This document shows positions 39,116 through 48,719 of a stretch of DNA of 64,000 nt, one piece after another (the first letter of the stretch is position 1; every line of letters begins with the position of its first letter). Under the pieces are notes generated by a model. That model did not search any database and was not told where the DNA came from. It saw nothing but the letters and a program-made list of their open reading frames with translations. Origin of the DNA: Agrobacterium vitis (GTDB lineage: Bacteria > Pseudomonadota > Alphaproteobacteria > Rhizobiales > Rhizobiaceae); contig NZ_CP118259.1 of the NCBI RefSeq assembly GCF_013337045.2, positions 3,303,001-3,367,000 on the forward strand. Reading direction: 5' to 3'. Position numbers and translations under genes: made by a program.

Positions 39116-39318
39116 ACGCTCCTCGCTGAACGTCGAGCCGATACATGACCGACAGAGCGAAAGGGAACCTTTGTCCGATAGACGTTGCGTATAAACGCAG
39201 ACCGGATCGCCTCCAGTGATTTCAGTGACTTCCGGATTTGCTCCATTTTAACCCCGACAGAGCGAAATCGTTCCATTATGTCAATGGCTTGGTTGCGTTA
39301 TGGAAGGTTCATCTTATC

Positions 39319-39897
39319 ATGAAACTAATCGGATACGCTCGCGTCTCGACGGTCGAGCAGAACCTCGATTTGCAGGTTTCAGCACTGCAGATAGCAGGGT
39401 GCTCAGAAATTTTCACCGATCAGGGGCTTTCCGGTGCAGACTTTCAACGACCGGGCCTGAGGAAAGCACTGCGAAATTTAAAAGATGCTGATATGCTTGT
39501 CGTCTGGAGGCTTGATCGGCTCGGACGCTCCTTGATAGATCTCATCGAGACTGTAGATCGGCTTGCAAAGCGGGGTTGCGAGTTTCGATCACTGACCGAA
39601 AATATTGATACCTCATCATCGGGCGGGCGGTTGGTTTTTCATATGATGGCAGCGATGGCCGAATTTGAGAGGGCAATCATTAGCGAGCGCACCAAAGCTG
39701 GAATGGAAGCTGCCAGAGCTCGAGGTTCTCGCTTAGGACGCCGCCCTTCCATGACCGACGCTCAGACATGTGCTGCTCGGCATGCCATCGAAATAGATCA
39801 ACGGCCAATTTCTGAGGTGGCCGCAAAATACAACATTCATCCCAAAACGTTGGCTCGTATTCTGCGGACGTCCGGAATGTCTTACACAAGCAGCTAA
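39319..39897 (+). CDS. Serine recombinase (resolvase/invertase family)
   Basis: The 192-residue recombinase starts MKLIGYARVSTVEQNLDLQ, with nucleophile Ser10 in RVS. VVWRLDRLGRSLIDLI holds the catalytic arginines, ERAIISERTKAGMEAARARG is the long E helix, and GRRPSMTDAQTCAARHAIEI with NIHPKTLARILRTS is the C-terminal HTH. It is complete and of normal length for a Pin/Tn3-type small serine recombinase. It could resolve or invert part of the island; no recombination-site pair was confirmed by eye. Confidence 0.93.
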   Translation: MKLIGYARVSTVEQNLDLQVSALQIAGCSEIFTDQGLSGADFQRPGLRKALRNLKDADMLVVWRLDRLGRSLIDLIETVDRLAKRGCEFRSLTENIDTSSSGGRLVFHMMAAMAEFERAIISERTKAGMEAARARGSRLGRRPSMTDAQTCAARHAIEIDQRPISEVAAKYNIHPKTLARILRTSGMSYTSS

Positions 39898-40546
39898 ATA
39901 GACAGGGATACTCGCTGCCGAGTTTGGCATATAGAGAGCTGCGAAGCAGCGTCTAGAAGCACAAAGCCAGCCTACAACCTTCCTTGTGTCGAAAGCGTGC
40001 GTTGCTAGTTACGCAGCCATCCACCCTACGCCTCCGTGCAGATTAAACGGTAACGTCGAGTGGAGAGACACGCGCCACGACAGAAATCTTGGGTCGGGGG
40101 CCGATTCTCCTGATCATCGCTGCTAGGACGGGAATGTTCGTCACATTCTGGTGCCACTAACTTACCAAACCGGTAACCGGAATTCACCGGACTCTAGCCC
40201 CGCATCCCAAATCCTGGTGTATGCTCTCCGTAGACTTTTGGTCATTGCTGAGCATTGTTAGGTCATATGCAATCTGCAAAAAGGCATGAGTGGTAATCGT
40301 GGTTTGATCGTCAAAGATGTGAACGCAACGGGGTCCTCGCCCTTTAGAAGGCCCTCATGTTTCGTGGCCTGAGATTTGTAGTTCTGCGCCCCCGGTGTAA
40401 TTGTTCAGCGCCTAACGTCCCTACAAGGCAGCTGTTGTCCTCATGGCTATGCGTTCAACGGAAATTTGAAATAAACCTTCCTTTGAAGCTTGCATGGGTG
40501 ACCTACTCAGGATTAAGTGAGTAAAAAGTAATAAAGTGGGGGCTTT
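39898..40546. other. Intergenic stretch between recombinase and SIR2 gene
   Basis: No supported gene in 649 bp. A short palindromic cluster (ACCGGTAACCGG then ATTCACCGG, about 40169-40190) is the only structure noticed and might be a recombinase site. The SIR2 gene promoter should be in the last 150 bp. Confidence 0.35.
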
Positions 40547-43500
40547 ATGGACAACTTAACTTCAGCAGAAATTCAATTGCCTACCCCGCTCATTGAAGCG
40601 GTGCGCAACCGCCGCGCCATACCATTTCTTGGCGCAGGTTCGTCGAAGGAGGCTCGAAACAGTGCCGATGCAACTCCCCCTGATGCCGACCAGCTTCGTG
40701 ATATTTTGGCAGAGCGGTTTTTCGGGAAAGCAATGAAAAATCGCGACGTCATGGCGGTTGCAGAGATGGCAATTCAAACCGTGGGTGGACAGTCTCAGGT
40801 TTTCGAACAGGTAAGGCAGGCACTGGATAGCTTTGAGCCGGGCAAAGCTCATGATTTGATGACCGAATTTAGTTGGAGGATGATTGCGACCACGAATTAT
40901 GATCTGATCGTCGAGAGGGCTTACGGTAGGGCAGCTAATTCTCGGCAAAAACTTGTCCGATTCGTTAAGGACGATGAACCAGTCGAGGAAAAGCTTCAAT
41001 CTGTCGTAAATGGGGTTCTATATGCAAAACTCCATGGCTGCCTCGATCATATTCACGACACAGATATACCACTTGTTTTGTCGCGGGAACAATTCGCCGC
41101 ATATAGCAAAAATAGAGCAAGATTGTTTGGACGCCTTCGAGACAAAGCGCGTGAATCAACGCTTATATTTGTTGGATATAGGCTAGATGACGCCCATATT
41201 CGCTCGCTAATATATGATCTTTCGTCCGATAAGCGCCCGCGCTGGTATATTGTTACGCCCGACGCGGAGGATTACGATATTGATTTTTGGGCCTCGCAAA
41301 ACGTAGGCGTAATCAAAAGCCGTTTCGGTGATTTCATGGCCGCATTAGACAGGGCAATTCCGCCATTACAGCGCGCCTTGTCACCAACAAACGATGTGGC
41401 GGACCTTCCCATAAGGAAGTTCTACACAAGTCCGTCCAGAGAGTCGGCTGGTTTGCTCGCGGCATTGGAGAAAGATATCACCTTCTTGCACGCAGGTATC
41501 GCCGTGCAGGTTCAAGATCCTAAGAAATTCTATGAGGGATATGATACCGGATGGGCCGCTATCACCCGTCGTCTGGACGTTAGGCGCAAGGTAGAGGACG
41601 ATCTACTTTATAAGGCCGTCCTTGAGAACGAGAAGCCTTCCGGCCCAGTGTTGCTTATGTTGCGCGGGGCAGCCGGAGCCGGCAAGACGATCGCACTAAA
41701 ACGTTCGGCTTACGAGGCAGCGACAGCTTCAAACGTCCTAGTGCTTTGGCACGAAGAAGATGGTGCCCTCCATCCCGAAGTATTTGTAGAGCTATATGAG
41801 CTCTCGAAGGCACCTATTTACCTTTTTGTTGATCAGGTGGCATTGAACGTAGACAAGGTCCATCACCTGCTAAAGGTGATGGCATCGCGATCTGTGCCAC
41901 TCTTAATTGTTGGTGCTGAACGGGACTCTGACTGGAACACTTATTGTTCGTCGCTGGAGTCTGATTTCAGTCCACAGTTCATTCGAGTAGGAAATTTGTC
42001 TCGCGCTGAAGTGGAAGGACTTCTCGATCTTCTTGAACGCCACAGTTGTTTGGGGGCCCTGGCAAGGTTAGGAAGGCACGAGCAAATTGAGGCATTCATG
42101 GAGAAGGAGCGTGCAGACAGGCAACTTCTCGTCGCGCTACACGAATTGACACAAGGAAAGCCGTTTGAAGAAATAATCTTAAATGAACATCAACGGATTC
42201 ACCCTCCACAAGCACGTCAACTTTATCTCGACATTGCAACCATGCACCAATTCGCGGTCAAAGTTCGAGCTGGCACAATATCCCGGATATCCGGCATTGA
42301 ATTCGACGACTACGAAAGGCACTTTTTCTCCCCTCTACAAGATATCGTTAAAGTTGTGGAAGGCAGCTACACGCAAGATCACTATTATCAAACTAGACAC
42401 GCGCGAGTAGCTGCAATTGTTTTTCGGCAAGTTTGCCCAGACGATTCTACTAAGTCAGCGCAGTTCAATCGACTAATCAATGGACTCGATGTCGGTTATG
42501 AGACTGACAGACATGCCCTTATTGAAATAACAAGAGGGCGCCATCTTTCTGAAACTTTCGTGGGCGTCTCCGAGGCCAGAAAAATCTATCAGGCCGCCGT
42601 TGATGCAGCCCCAACGCTTGCATTCCTATATCACCAATGGGCTGTTTTTGAGCTCAATCATAAGCACGGTTCACTCAATGAAGCCGAGCGGCTTTCGGCG
42701 ATTGCGAGAGAAATGGACCCAAAGAGCAAGTCGATCATACATACACAAGCTGAAACCGATCGAAAACGGGCCTGCCACGAGTCATCTCCAATACTAAAAG
42801 ATTCCCTCCGCAAGCGTGCGCGTGTTCGCCTCAATGAAATGCCAATCCACGATAGGTTCGCGGCCTCCAGCAGGTGCAAACTGCTCGTTGATGAATTGGA
42901 GGAGCTAAATGCAGCTTTAGGGGATGACCCAAAGCAGCATGAAGCCTTATTTTTCGCTGAAAAGGTCAAAGACACTGAAACTGCGCTTTTGCGTGCTCAA
43001 CAAGCGTTTCCCGATGACGCAGACATGATTCAAATCGAGGCACGCTTCAGGGAGGAAATTGACCAGGAAGATCGCGCGTTACGTGCGCTCGAACGCGCGT
43101 GGTTGGCTGGCACAAGAGGTTCTGGCACCGCTATACGAATTGCAAAAATGTATGATACCCGGAACCGGCCCGGTGATGCCATTAAGGTGTTAAAGGAGGC
43201 TCTAGCACGTAATCCTGATGAGAAGACGGCGCACAATGCCTTAGCCTTTCACTACCTTGCCCAAGAACCATATGACGGTGCCCTAGTTGAGAGCCATCTG
43301 AGGCTAAGTTTCTCACTGGCAGACCAAAACTTTGAAAATCGATATAATTTGGCTCAATTTCTTTTCATGGAAAATAAAGTCTCCGATGCTGTCACACTTT
43401 TTGCAACAATAGACCAAATGGCCCCGGACGGGTTTCGTCGACATGCGCCTGCCACAGACAATGCGATTACTGCCATGTTAGGCAGATATATGGGTGTAGT

Positions 43501-43690
43501 AGAAGAAGTTAGAGATCGCTTTATTCTCATTCGCACCCCGAATTACCCGAAGAAAATATTCAGCCATCGGCTAGCGTCTGATCCCGACGTGTTTGACGAG
43601 CTGAGTGTCGGAAGCCAAATCAACTTTCGACTGCGTTTTAATAGAGAAGGTCCGGTTGCTGTTGAAATAAAGACGGGACGGTTGCGATAG
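40547..43690 (+). CDS. SIR2-STAND-TPR protein with C-terminal cold-shock-like domain
   Basis: A 1,047-residue defence-type protein. Residues 24-270 form a SIR2 domain: PFLGAGSS (26-33), TTNYD (115-119), KLHG (161-164), FVGYRLDDAHI (208-218), the NAD site kept. A P-loop NTPase follows with Walker A GAAGAGKT (374-381) and Walker B YLFVDQ, as in STAND ATPases. From about 690 to 960 there are TPR-like helical repeats. The last 65 residues (MGVVEEVRDRFILI, KIFSH, ELSVGSQINFRL) follow the strand pattern of a cold-shock/S1 OB fold. SIR2-STAND proteins (Avs5-like) deplete NAD on sensing phage; the OB tail is the odd part. A strong terminator follows. Confidence 0.88.
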   Translation: MDNLTSAEIQLPTPLIEAVRNRRAIPFLGAGSSKEARNSADATPPDADQLRDILAERFFGKAMKNRDVMAVAEMAIQTVGGQSQVFEQVRQALDSFEPGKAHDLMTEFSWRMIATTNYDLIVERAYGRAANSRQKLVRFVKDDEPVEEKLQSVVNGVLYAKLHGCLDHIHDTDIPLVLSREQFAAYSKNRARLFGRLRDKARESTLIFVGYRLDDAHIRSLIYDLSSDKRPRWYIVTPDAEDYDIDFWASQNVGVIKSRFGDFMAALDRAIPPLQRALSPTNDVADLPIRKFYTSPSRESAGLLAALEKDITFLHAGIAVQVQDPKKFYEGYDTGWAAITRRLDVRRKVEDDLLYKAVLENEKPSGPVLLMLRGAAGAGKTIALKRSAYEAATASNVLVLWHEEDGALHPEVFVELYELSKAPIYLFVDQVALNVDKVHHLLKVMASRSVPLLIVGAERDSDWNTYCSSLESDFSPQFIRVGNLSRAEVEGLLDLLERHSCLGALARLGRHEQIEAFMEKERADRQLLVALHELTQGKPFEEIILNEHQRIHPPQARQLYLDIATMHQFAVKVRAGTISRISGIEFDDYERHFFSPLQDIVKVVEGSYTQDHYYQTRHARVAAIVFRQVCPDDSTKSAQFNRLINGLDVGYETDRHALIEITRGRHLSETFVGVSEARKIYQAAVDAAPTLAFLYHQWAVFELNHKHGSLNEAERLSAIAREMDPKSKSIIHTQAETDRKRACHESSPILKDSLRKRARVRLNEMPIHDRFAASSRCKLLVDELEELNAALGDDPKQHEALFFAEKVKDTETALLRAQQAFPDDADMIQIEARFREEIDQEDRALRALERAWLAGTRGSGTAIRIAKMYDTRNRPGDAIKVLKEALARNPDEKTAHNALAFHYLAQEPYDGALVESHLRLSFSLADQNFENRYNLAQFLFMENKVSDAVTLFATIDQMAPDGFRRHAPATDNAITAMLGRYMGVVEEVRDRFILIRTPNYPKKIFSHRLASDPDVFDELSVGSQINFRLRFNREGPVAVEIKTGRLR

Positions 43691-43694
43691 CAAT

Positions 43695-43726
43695 AAAAGC
43701 TCGTGATGCATGGCTCACGAGCTTTT
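43695..43726 (+). terminator. Terminator after the SIR2-STAND gene
   Basis: AAAAGCTCGTGA and TCACGAGCTTTT form a 12-bp perfect stem around TGCATGGC, with a short T tract in the stem end. Confidence 0.8.
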
Positions 43727-43777
43727 GATTACGCCAACAGCAATTGGTAGGCGCTACGTTTACGGCTCTAATTCAAC

Positions 43778-43987
43778 CTATAAGCTCCTTGCTGGAGGAT
43801 CCCCAAATCCGACAAGCGCATGAGTGTTTCCTGCCTCGTTCTCCTCCGAATTCTGAACGTCGTCTAAGCTACGCATAGTCCCCGGCGAATAATTTCGCTC
43901 GACCTCGTAGAGCGTATCGCCAATCCCGCCCGCCCAGAAGGCATTCCAGACCTGATCGACTTTTGAGCGAATTTCACCTGTGAGCAT
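43778..43987 (-). pseudogene. Relic of a type I restriction methylase (hsdM) 5' end
   Basis: The 69-codon frame begins MLTGEIRSKVDQVWNAFWAG and later has MRSLDDVQNSEENEA. These match the first 50 or so residues of HsdM, where LTGEIR.QVD.IWN.FWSGGI leads to LLFIRRLDD. The segment between (YEVERNYSPGT) is scrambled and the rest of the roughly 500-residue methylase is gone. No hsdS or hsdR is nearby. It marks a former type I system in this defence-rich island. Confidence 0.75.
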
Positions 43988-44089
43988 GCATAGATTTCCA
44001 TGTTACTGACGAATCGAATTGACACTATTCCTTTGCGCTATACTACTGAAGAGACATCTTTAAGTTGACGTTTACGTGGATAGAATTTT

Positions 44090-45031
44090 ATGAGTGGTGA
44101 TGAACCTGTTGGCCGCGTTGTCAAGATTTTCATAACAGGTCAGGATCCACGAAGCCTGCGCACGGTAGAGCTGGACAATTGGACCGGGGTCGCCATCACC
44201 GGGCAACCTGAATTCTTCAAGAAGGCGCTCGAGGCTGAGGTGCTGGCAAGATCATGCGTCTATCTGCTGACACGCGCTAGTGCCGACGATGACCTGCCGG
44301 AAATCTATATCGGTGAAAGCGACGACTTTTCCCAGCGTTACACGAGCGGCAAGTTTCCCATTGAGTTCGACACCTTCCTGATTTTTACCAGCAAGGATGA
44401 CGCACTCACACGAGCGCATGTGAAATGGCTTGAGCTCGAACTGTGGACTATCCTTAAAGGTAACAGCGGCAAAGCAATTGTCGCCAACAGCAACAAACCA
44501 ACGGGCTCCAATCTCCCGCGCGCTGATATTGCGACAATGCGCACCTACCTCAACAACATGATCTATGTGCTCGAGGCATTGGGTTATGATCTATTTTCTG
44601 TTGAGGAGCGAACTTCTGCAACGGCTCCTGCAAGCGAGCCACAAGCAGCCCCCGACGAACTCTTCCTTGATCTGTATGCCACGACCCTTCCAAGCCGCAC
44701 CGATGCAAGGGCATATCTGCGATATAAGGATGCTGCATATACCCTGCTGGCAGGTTCTAAAATTAATCCGGTCGCGACGGACAGCCTACCTTCCAACATT
44801 AGAAAGCTCCGTGAGGCGTTACTTAAAGAAGGTCTCCTAGTGCAACGTGACGGCTACCTTGAGCTGCTACGTGATATTCCTTTCTCCAAACCGTCTCCAG
44901 CATCCGCTTTGGTGAAAGGCCGGAGCTCAACAGGCTACCGCGATTGGTTACGTAAGGATGACGATAGGCCCCTCGGTAATATTTTGAGCCCAGCCGTTCA
45001 GCAGCCAACATCAGATATAGCGTTGCAATAG
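44090..45031 (+). CDS. GIY-YIG nuclease-family protein with DUF4357
   Basis: A 313-residue protein. Residues about 50-130 form a GIY-YIG-like domain: SCVYLLTRASADDDLPEIYI continuing GESDDFSQR, where the two short motifs read VYLL and IYIGES, then VKWLELELWTIL. The C-terminal part (residues about 205-300) matches DUF4357, ending ASALVKGRSSTGYRDWLRKD. Such proteins accompany restriction and other defence genes. The start has only a weak ribosome site. It is the last gene of island 1 before the second tRNA-Ser. Confidence 0.82.
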   Translation: MSGDEPVGRVVKIFITGQDPRSLRTVELDNWTGVAITGQPEFFKKALEAEVLARSCVYLLTRASADDDLPEIYIGESDDFSQRYTSGKFPIEFDTFLIFTSKDDALTRAHVKWLELELWTILKGNSGKAIVANSNKPTGSNLPRADIATMRTYLNNMIYVLEALGYDLFSVEERTSATAPASEPQAAPDELFLDLYATTLPSRTDARAYLRYKDAAYTLLAGSKINPVATDSLPSNIRKLREALLKEGLLVQRDGYLELLRDIPFSKPSPASALVKGRSSTGYRDWLRKDDDRPLGNILSPAVQQPTSDIALQ

Positions 45032-45069
45032 GCACATCACGGCCACATCCCGGTGCCGCAGTGTCAAAA

Positions 45070-45098
45070 TTGCCAGCCCCTACAAACGCCGCTATGAG
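45070..45098 (+). promoter_or_regulatory. Promoter of tRNA-Ser, copy 2
   Basis: TTGCCA and TATGAG are 17 nt apart, exactly as for copy 1, though the spacer has changed at several positions. Confidence 0.65.
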
Positions 45099-45132
45099 AC
45101 AGCCCGCGCAGCTAAGCGCCGACCAGTTACGC

Positions 45133-45222
45133 GGAGAGGTGGCTGAGTGGTCGAAAGCACCGCACTCGAAATGCGGCATACGGGCAACCGTATCGTGGGT
45201 TCGAATCCCACCCTCTCCGCCA
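45133..45222 (+). tRNA. tRNA-Ser(CGA), copy 2, between islands 1 and 2
   Basis: The 90 nt are identical to copy 1 at 30560-30649, including the long variable arm and encoded CCA. About 60 bp upstream are also related, including the promoter. A partial third copy of the 3' end is at 55233-55252, so this gene is the left attachment side of island 2. Confidence 0.97.
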
Positions 45223-45332
45223 TTTTGAACCTTGACCATAAGGCTTTCCCACTGTTTCTGTTGATTCCATAGTGCCTGCACCAGGGTGTAGAAATGCGCC
45301 GGACCACAAACCAAGGCACTGCGGATGTAGAT

Positions 45333-46940
45333 TTAACGTGCCGCCCTTACGTCTTCGAACTTGAGGCCAAATCGGGCTAGGTATTTGATGAGGCGATCGG
45401 CGTCGTTACTGCTCTTCTTTTCCAATCGCGACTGTGCGAACAAAACCCTGCCCGCGGAGCTTGAGGTTGCATGTTCCCTGCAGATGCGGATAACGGCAGA
45501 GAGCTGGATGGCGTCGAAGCGGTCAAGGCGCGCGGCGACGTCGAAGCCCAATAGTTCTTCGAGTAGTGTATCGGCTTCGTGGCGGTCGGACGATGAGCGC
45601 CAAAAGTTATTCAATCTCTGGATCTCATCGTCGACGACATCTGTTGTAATGCGTCCATGAGGTGCCAAGGTCGCCATGCGGGTGATAGAGGCGGAGAGGT
45701 CGCGGAAGTTTGCACTCCAGATGCCTTGCGGGCCGGTCGCAAAGGCAAGGTATCGGTCGCGGGCTTCCTTGTTGAACGTGACGTTTTCGCCCTCCCGCTC
45801 CAGAAAACGTCTGAGTTCGAATTCGAGATTGGGTTCGATATCCTCCTTGCGGTCTCGCAGGGCCGGAAGCTGGAAAGTCCAGAGATTGAGCCGGGCATAG
45901 AGATCTTCGCGGAACCTCCCTTTGCGGACATCTTCGCCGAGGTCGCGATTGGTGCCGGCAAGCAGTTGAAAGTCTGCCGATGTCTCTCGGTCAGACCCTA
46001 CGGGCAAAAATCGCTTTTCCTCGATCGCGCGTAAGCACATCGCCTGTTCGTCAGGGCCGAGTTCGCCAATTTCGTCCAGGAAGAGCACGCCTTTGTCAGC
46101 CGATTTAAGCAAGCCGGCACGCTCACCCGCAGCGCCGGTGAATGCACCCTTCACGTGGCCAAACAGGGTGGACATGGCCTGATCGCCGCGCAGGGTGGCA
46201 CAATTGACTTCTATGAACAGGCCAACAAGCTTGCGCTGGTTTTTCTTGAGCTCATAAATCCTGCGGGCGAGCTGGGATTTTCCGGCCCCTGTCGGACCGG
46301 TCAGGAGAACGGGCGCCGTCGAGCGGATGACTACTCTCTCGATTTCGTCGATCATTCGGTTGAACGCCGCGTTGCGGGTCGAAATGCCTGATTTCAAAAA
46401 GGATGCCGCGTCTTCTCGCTCCGAGGCAAAACGCTTGGCGATCTCATCGTAGCGGGAGAGGTCAAGGTCGATAATCCTGTGCGTGCCAGCAAAATCCTGT
46501 GTCAGTTCCCGGTCGCGTGGTGGCGAAAGTTGCAGCAAGCGACCCGGAATAATCCGGGCCTCGGTCAACAGGAACCAGCAGATCTGCGCAACGTGTGTGC
46601 CCGTGGTAATGTTAACAAGATAATCCTCAGTATCCGGGTCGAAGGCATAATTGCGGGCAAAATCTCGCAGATGCGTATAGACCTCGGAAAAGTCCCAAGG
46701 ATCCTTGAAATTGATCAGATTGCTGCGCACCTCGGTCGCCGGAGACACGATTGCGATATCACTGGTGACCCGGCTGGCCAGTGCGCTCGCATGATTATCG
46801 TGAATGAGCTCTAGTCGATCGATGAACAGTCCACTCTGTTGGCAAAGCCCGACATTAGGCCGCCACCGCGTCCAGCGATTCTCCCATTTTCCTGCATCAA
46901 GGGTAGTTCCCAAAATACTAAGAGCCACTCGACGCTTCAT
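45333..46940 (-). CDS. rtcR: RNA-repair transcriptional activator RtcR
   Basis: The 535-residue protein is the sigma-54 activator of RNA-repair operons. Residues 1-180 are the RtcR sensor, a CARF-type domain (VALSILGTTLDAGKWENRW, VNITTGTHVAQICWFLL). The AAA+ domain has GPTGAGKSQ (Walker A), KGAFTGA (sigma-54 contact loop) and GVLFLDEIGELGPDEQ (Walker B). The C-terminal part should bind DNA. In the family, RNA-end signals such as 2',3'-cyclic phosphate ligands relieve the sensor. It is divergent from rsr across 210 bp holding a -24/-12 promoter. Confidence 0.95.
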   Translation of the reverse strand: MKRRVALSILGTTLDAGKWENRWTRWRPNVGLCQQSGLFIDRLELIHDNHASALASRVTSDIAIVSPATEVRSNLINFKDPWDFSEVYTHLRDFARNYAFDPDTEDYLVNITTGTHVAQICWFLLTEARIIPGRLLQLSPPRDRELTQDFAGTHRIIDLDLSRYDEIAKRFASEREDAASFLKSGISTRNAAFNRMIDEIERVVIRSTAPVLLTGPTGAGKSQLARRIYELKKNQRKLVGLFIEVNCATLRGDQAMSTLFGHVKGAFTGAAGERAGLLKSADKGVLFLDEIGELGPDEQAMCLRAIEEKRFLPVGSDRETSADFQLLAGTNRDLGEDVRKGRFREDLYARLNLWTFQLPALRDRKEDIEPNLEFELRRFLEREGENVTFNKEARDRYLAFATGPQGIWSANFRDLSASITRMATLAPHGRITTDVVDDEIQRLNNFWRSSSDRHEADTLLEELLGFDVAARLDRFDAIQLSAVIRICREHATSSSAGRVLFAQSRLEKKSSNDADRLIKYLARFGLKFEDVRAAR

Positions 46941-46945
46941 GGATT

Positions 46946-46989
46946 ATCCAATTTTATAAACTTCAATATTTTTAGATAGAATATTGGAT
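46946..46989. promoter_or_regulatory. Possible RtcR upstream activator site
   Basis: CAATATT and AATATTG form an inverted repeat (46964-46986) inside a longer one, ATCCAAT ... ATTGGAT. It lies about 110 bp before the sigma-54 promoter of rsr and just upstream of the rtcR start, where an enhancer or self-control site would be expected. Confidence 0.4.
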
Positions 46990-47099
46990 GTGCCGTGATT
47001 AGGCAAACTCTGAATCTTTTTTAAGAGACGAGAAATTATTGAAGTTATTACAAATACATAAAATTATTTTTTGCGCATTACAGGCCGTTTTCTTCCAAC

Positions 47100-47115
47100 T
47101 GGCACGCCTCTTGAA
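47100..47115 (+). promoter_or_regulatory. Sigma-54 promoter of the rsr-Y RNA-rtcB operon
   Basis: TGGCACGCCTCTTGAA matches the -24/-12 consensus (TGGCAC-N5-TTGCA) except that the final GC reads GA. It is 36 bp before the rsr start and divergent from its activator gene rtcR. Confidence 0.75.
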
Positions 47116-47150
47116 TTGTATCTGGCACGAACCAAACAACAGGTGCTGTC

Positions 47151-48704
47151 ATGGTCAACAAGGCGATCTTCAAAACCTATCTCGGAAAACTGCTTCCGTT
47201 CGCAGAGACGACAAACCATGAAGGTGCTCCGGCTTATCGACTGACGCCGCGCGAGGCGTTGGCACAGTATGCCGTAACCGGCACTTTCAATGGGACATTC
47301 TACGCGGATGGTGCCGAGCAGTTGGAAGCGGTGAAGACGCTGGCGCTTCAGGTCGAGCCGGAGTTTCTGGCCAAGGTAGCGATTCATGCCGCAGAGAGTG
47401 GCCACATGAAAGACATGCCGGTGACCTTGCTGGCGGTGCTTTCCGGCCTTCAGAGTGAGGCCTTTGCACGGGCATTTCCGCGCGTGGTCCGGAGTGGCAA
47501 GATGCTGCGCGGATTCGTCCAGGTGATGCGCTCAGGCGCGACAGGACGCAAGTCACTGGGCACGCGGCCGAAGAAGCTGGTGCAGGCATGGCTGGAACGG
47601 GCGAGCACGGAGCAGATCCTACGGGCGATGGTCGGCAACGACCCCTCGCTTGCCGACGTGATCCGCATGGTGCACCCGAAGCCTGCCTCGGAAGAAAAAA
47701 AAGCGCTCTATGCATGGGTGATCGGCAAGCCGCACGACTATGCGGCGCTACCGGAACTCGTCAAGGCGCTGCACGCCTTCCGGCAGGACCAGACGTTGCC
47801 GATACCGGATGTGCCGTTCCAAATGCTGACCTCACTGCCGCTGACACGGGAGCATTGGGTCGAGATCGCCGAAAAAGGCAGCTGGCAGATGGTGCGTCAG
47901 AACCTTAACACTTTTGCCCGCAAGGGCGTGTTTGAGGTCGAGGGCGTCGCGATGATGCTGGCTGCGCGGCTTGCCGATCCAGATGAGATCCGAAATGCCA
48001 AGGTCTTCCCCTATCAGTTGATGATGACGTGGAAGATGGTTGGCGGCCAGGTTCCGGACGTGGTGCACGATGCCTTGCAGGATGCGATGGATATTGCGAT
48101 CGCCAATGTGCCGTCGTTGCCCGGCAATGTCGTGCTCTGCCCCGACGTTTCCGGCTCCATGGGTTCTCCCGTGACCGGTTACCGCAAGGGCGCAACGTCC
48201 GCAGTGCGCTGCATTGACGTGGCAGGCCTGATGACGGCGGCGTTTCTGCGGCGGAACCCGAAGGCGCGCGTGCTACCGTTCGAGAAAGACGTGGTCGACG
48301 TTAAGCTCAACCGCCAGGATTCGGTGATGACGAATGCTGGCAAGCTGGCAGCGGTCGGTGGCGGCGGAACAAACTGCTCCGCGCCGTTGAGGAAGCTCGC
48401 AGACGACAAGGCCAAGGTTGATCTCGTCGTGTTCATCTCGGACAACCAATCCTGGGTGGATGCGCGCGGCAGCGGTCAGCCAACCGCTGTGATGACGGAA
48501 TGGGCGAGGATCAAGCGGGTCAACCCGGCTGCAAAGCTGGTCTGCCTCGACATCCAGCCCCACGCCACCTCGCAGGCACCAACACGCGACGACGTGCTCA
48601 ATATCGGCGGCTTCTCGGACGCCGTTTATGGAGTAATCTCCGAGTTCGCTGCCAATAAAAGGGCAGACGGCTGGGTGAAAACCATCGAGGCGATTGAGCT
48701 CTGA
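47151..48704 (+). CDS. rsr: Ro60-family RNA-binding protein Rsr (TROVE + vWA)
   Basis: The 517-residue protein is a bacterial Ro60 orthologue. Residues 1 to about 310 form the TROVE ring of HEAT-like repeats that takes RNA 3' ends in its centre and Y RNA on its outer face. The vWA domain then begins with VVLCPDVSGSMGSP, a good MIDAS DxSxS motif, with GGGGTNCSAPL as the second MIDAS loop. Rsr with Y RNA can tether polynucleotide phosphorylase or sequester misfolded RNA. It is the first gene of the sigma-54-controlled operon and is followed by the Y RNA array. Confidence 0.95.
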   Translation: MVNKAIFKTYLGKLLPFAETTNHEGAPAYRLTPREALAQYAVTGTFNGTFYADGAEQLEAVKTLALQVEPEFLAKVAIHAAESGHMKDMPVTLLAVLSGLQSEAFARAFPRVVRSGKMLRGFVQVMRSGATGRKSLGTRPKKLVQAWLERASTEQILRAMVGNDPSLADVIRMVHPKPASEEKKALYAWVIGKPHDYAALPELVKALHAFRQDQTLPIPDVPFQMLTSLPLTREHWVEIAEKGSWQMVRQNLNTFARKGVFEVEGVAMMLAARLADPDEIRNAKVFPYQLMMTWKMVGGQVPDVVHDALQDAMDIAIANVPSLPGNVVLCPDVSGSMGSPVTGYRKGATSAVRCIDVAGLMTAAFLRRNPKARVLPFEKDVVDVKLNRQDSVMTNAGKLAAVGGGGTNCSAPLRKLADDKAKVDLVVFISDNQSWVDARGSGQPTAVMTEWARIKRVNPAAKLVCLDIQPHATSQAPTRDDVLNIGGFSDAVYGVISEFAANKRADGWVKTIEAIEL

Positions 48705-48719
48705 CGTAGAGGCAATACC

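Noticed and set aside
39898..40546. A gene between the serine recombinase and the SIR2 gene
   Set aside because: No frame of useful length with a start, ribosome site or similarity was found.
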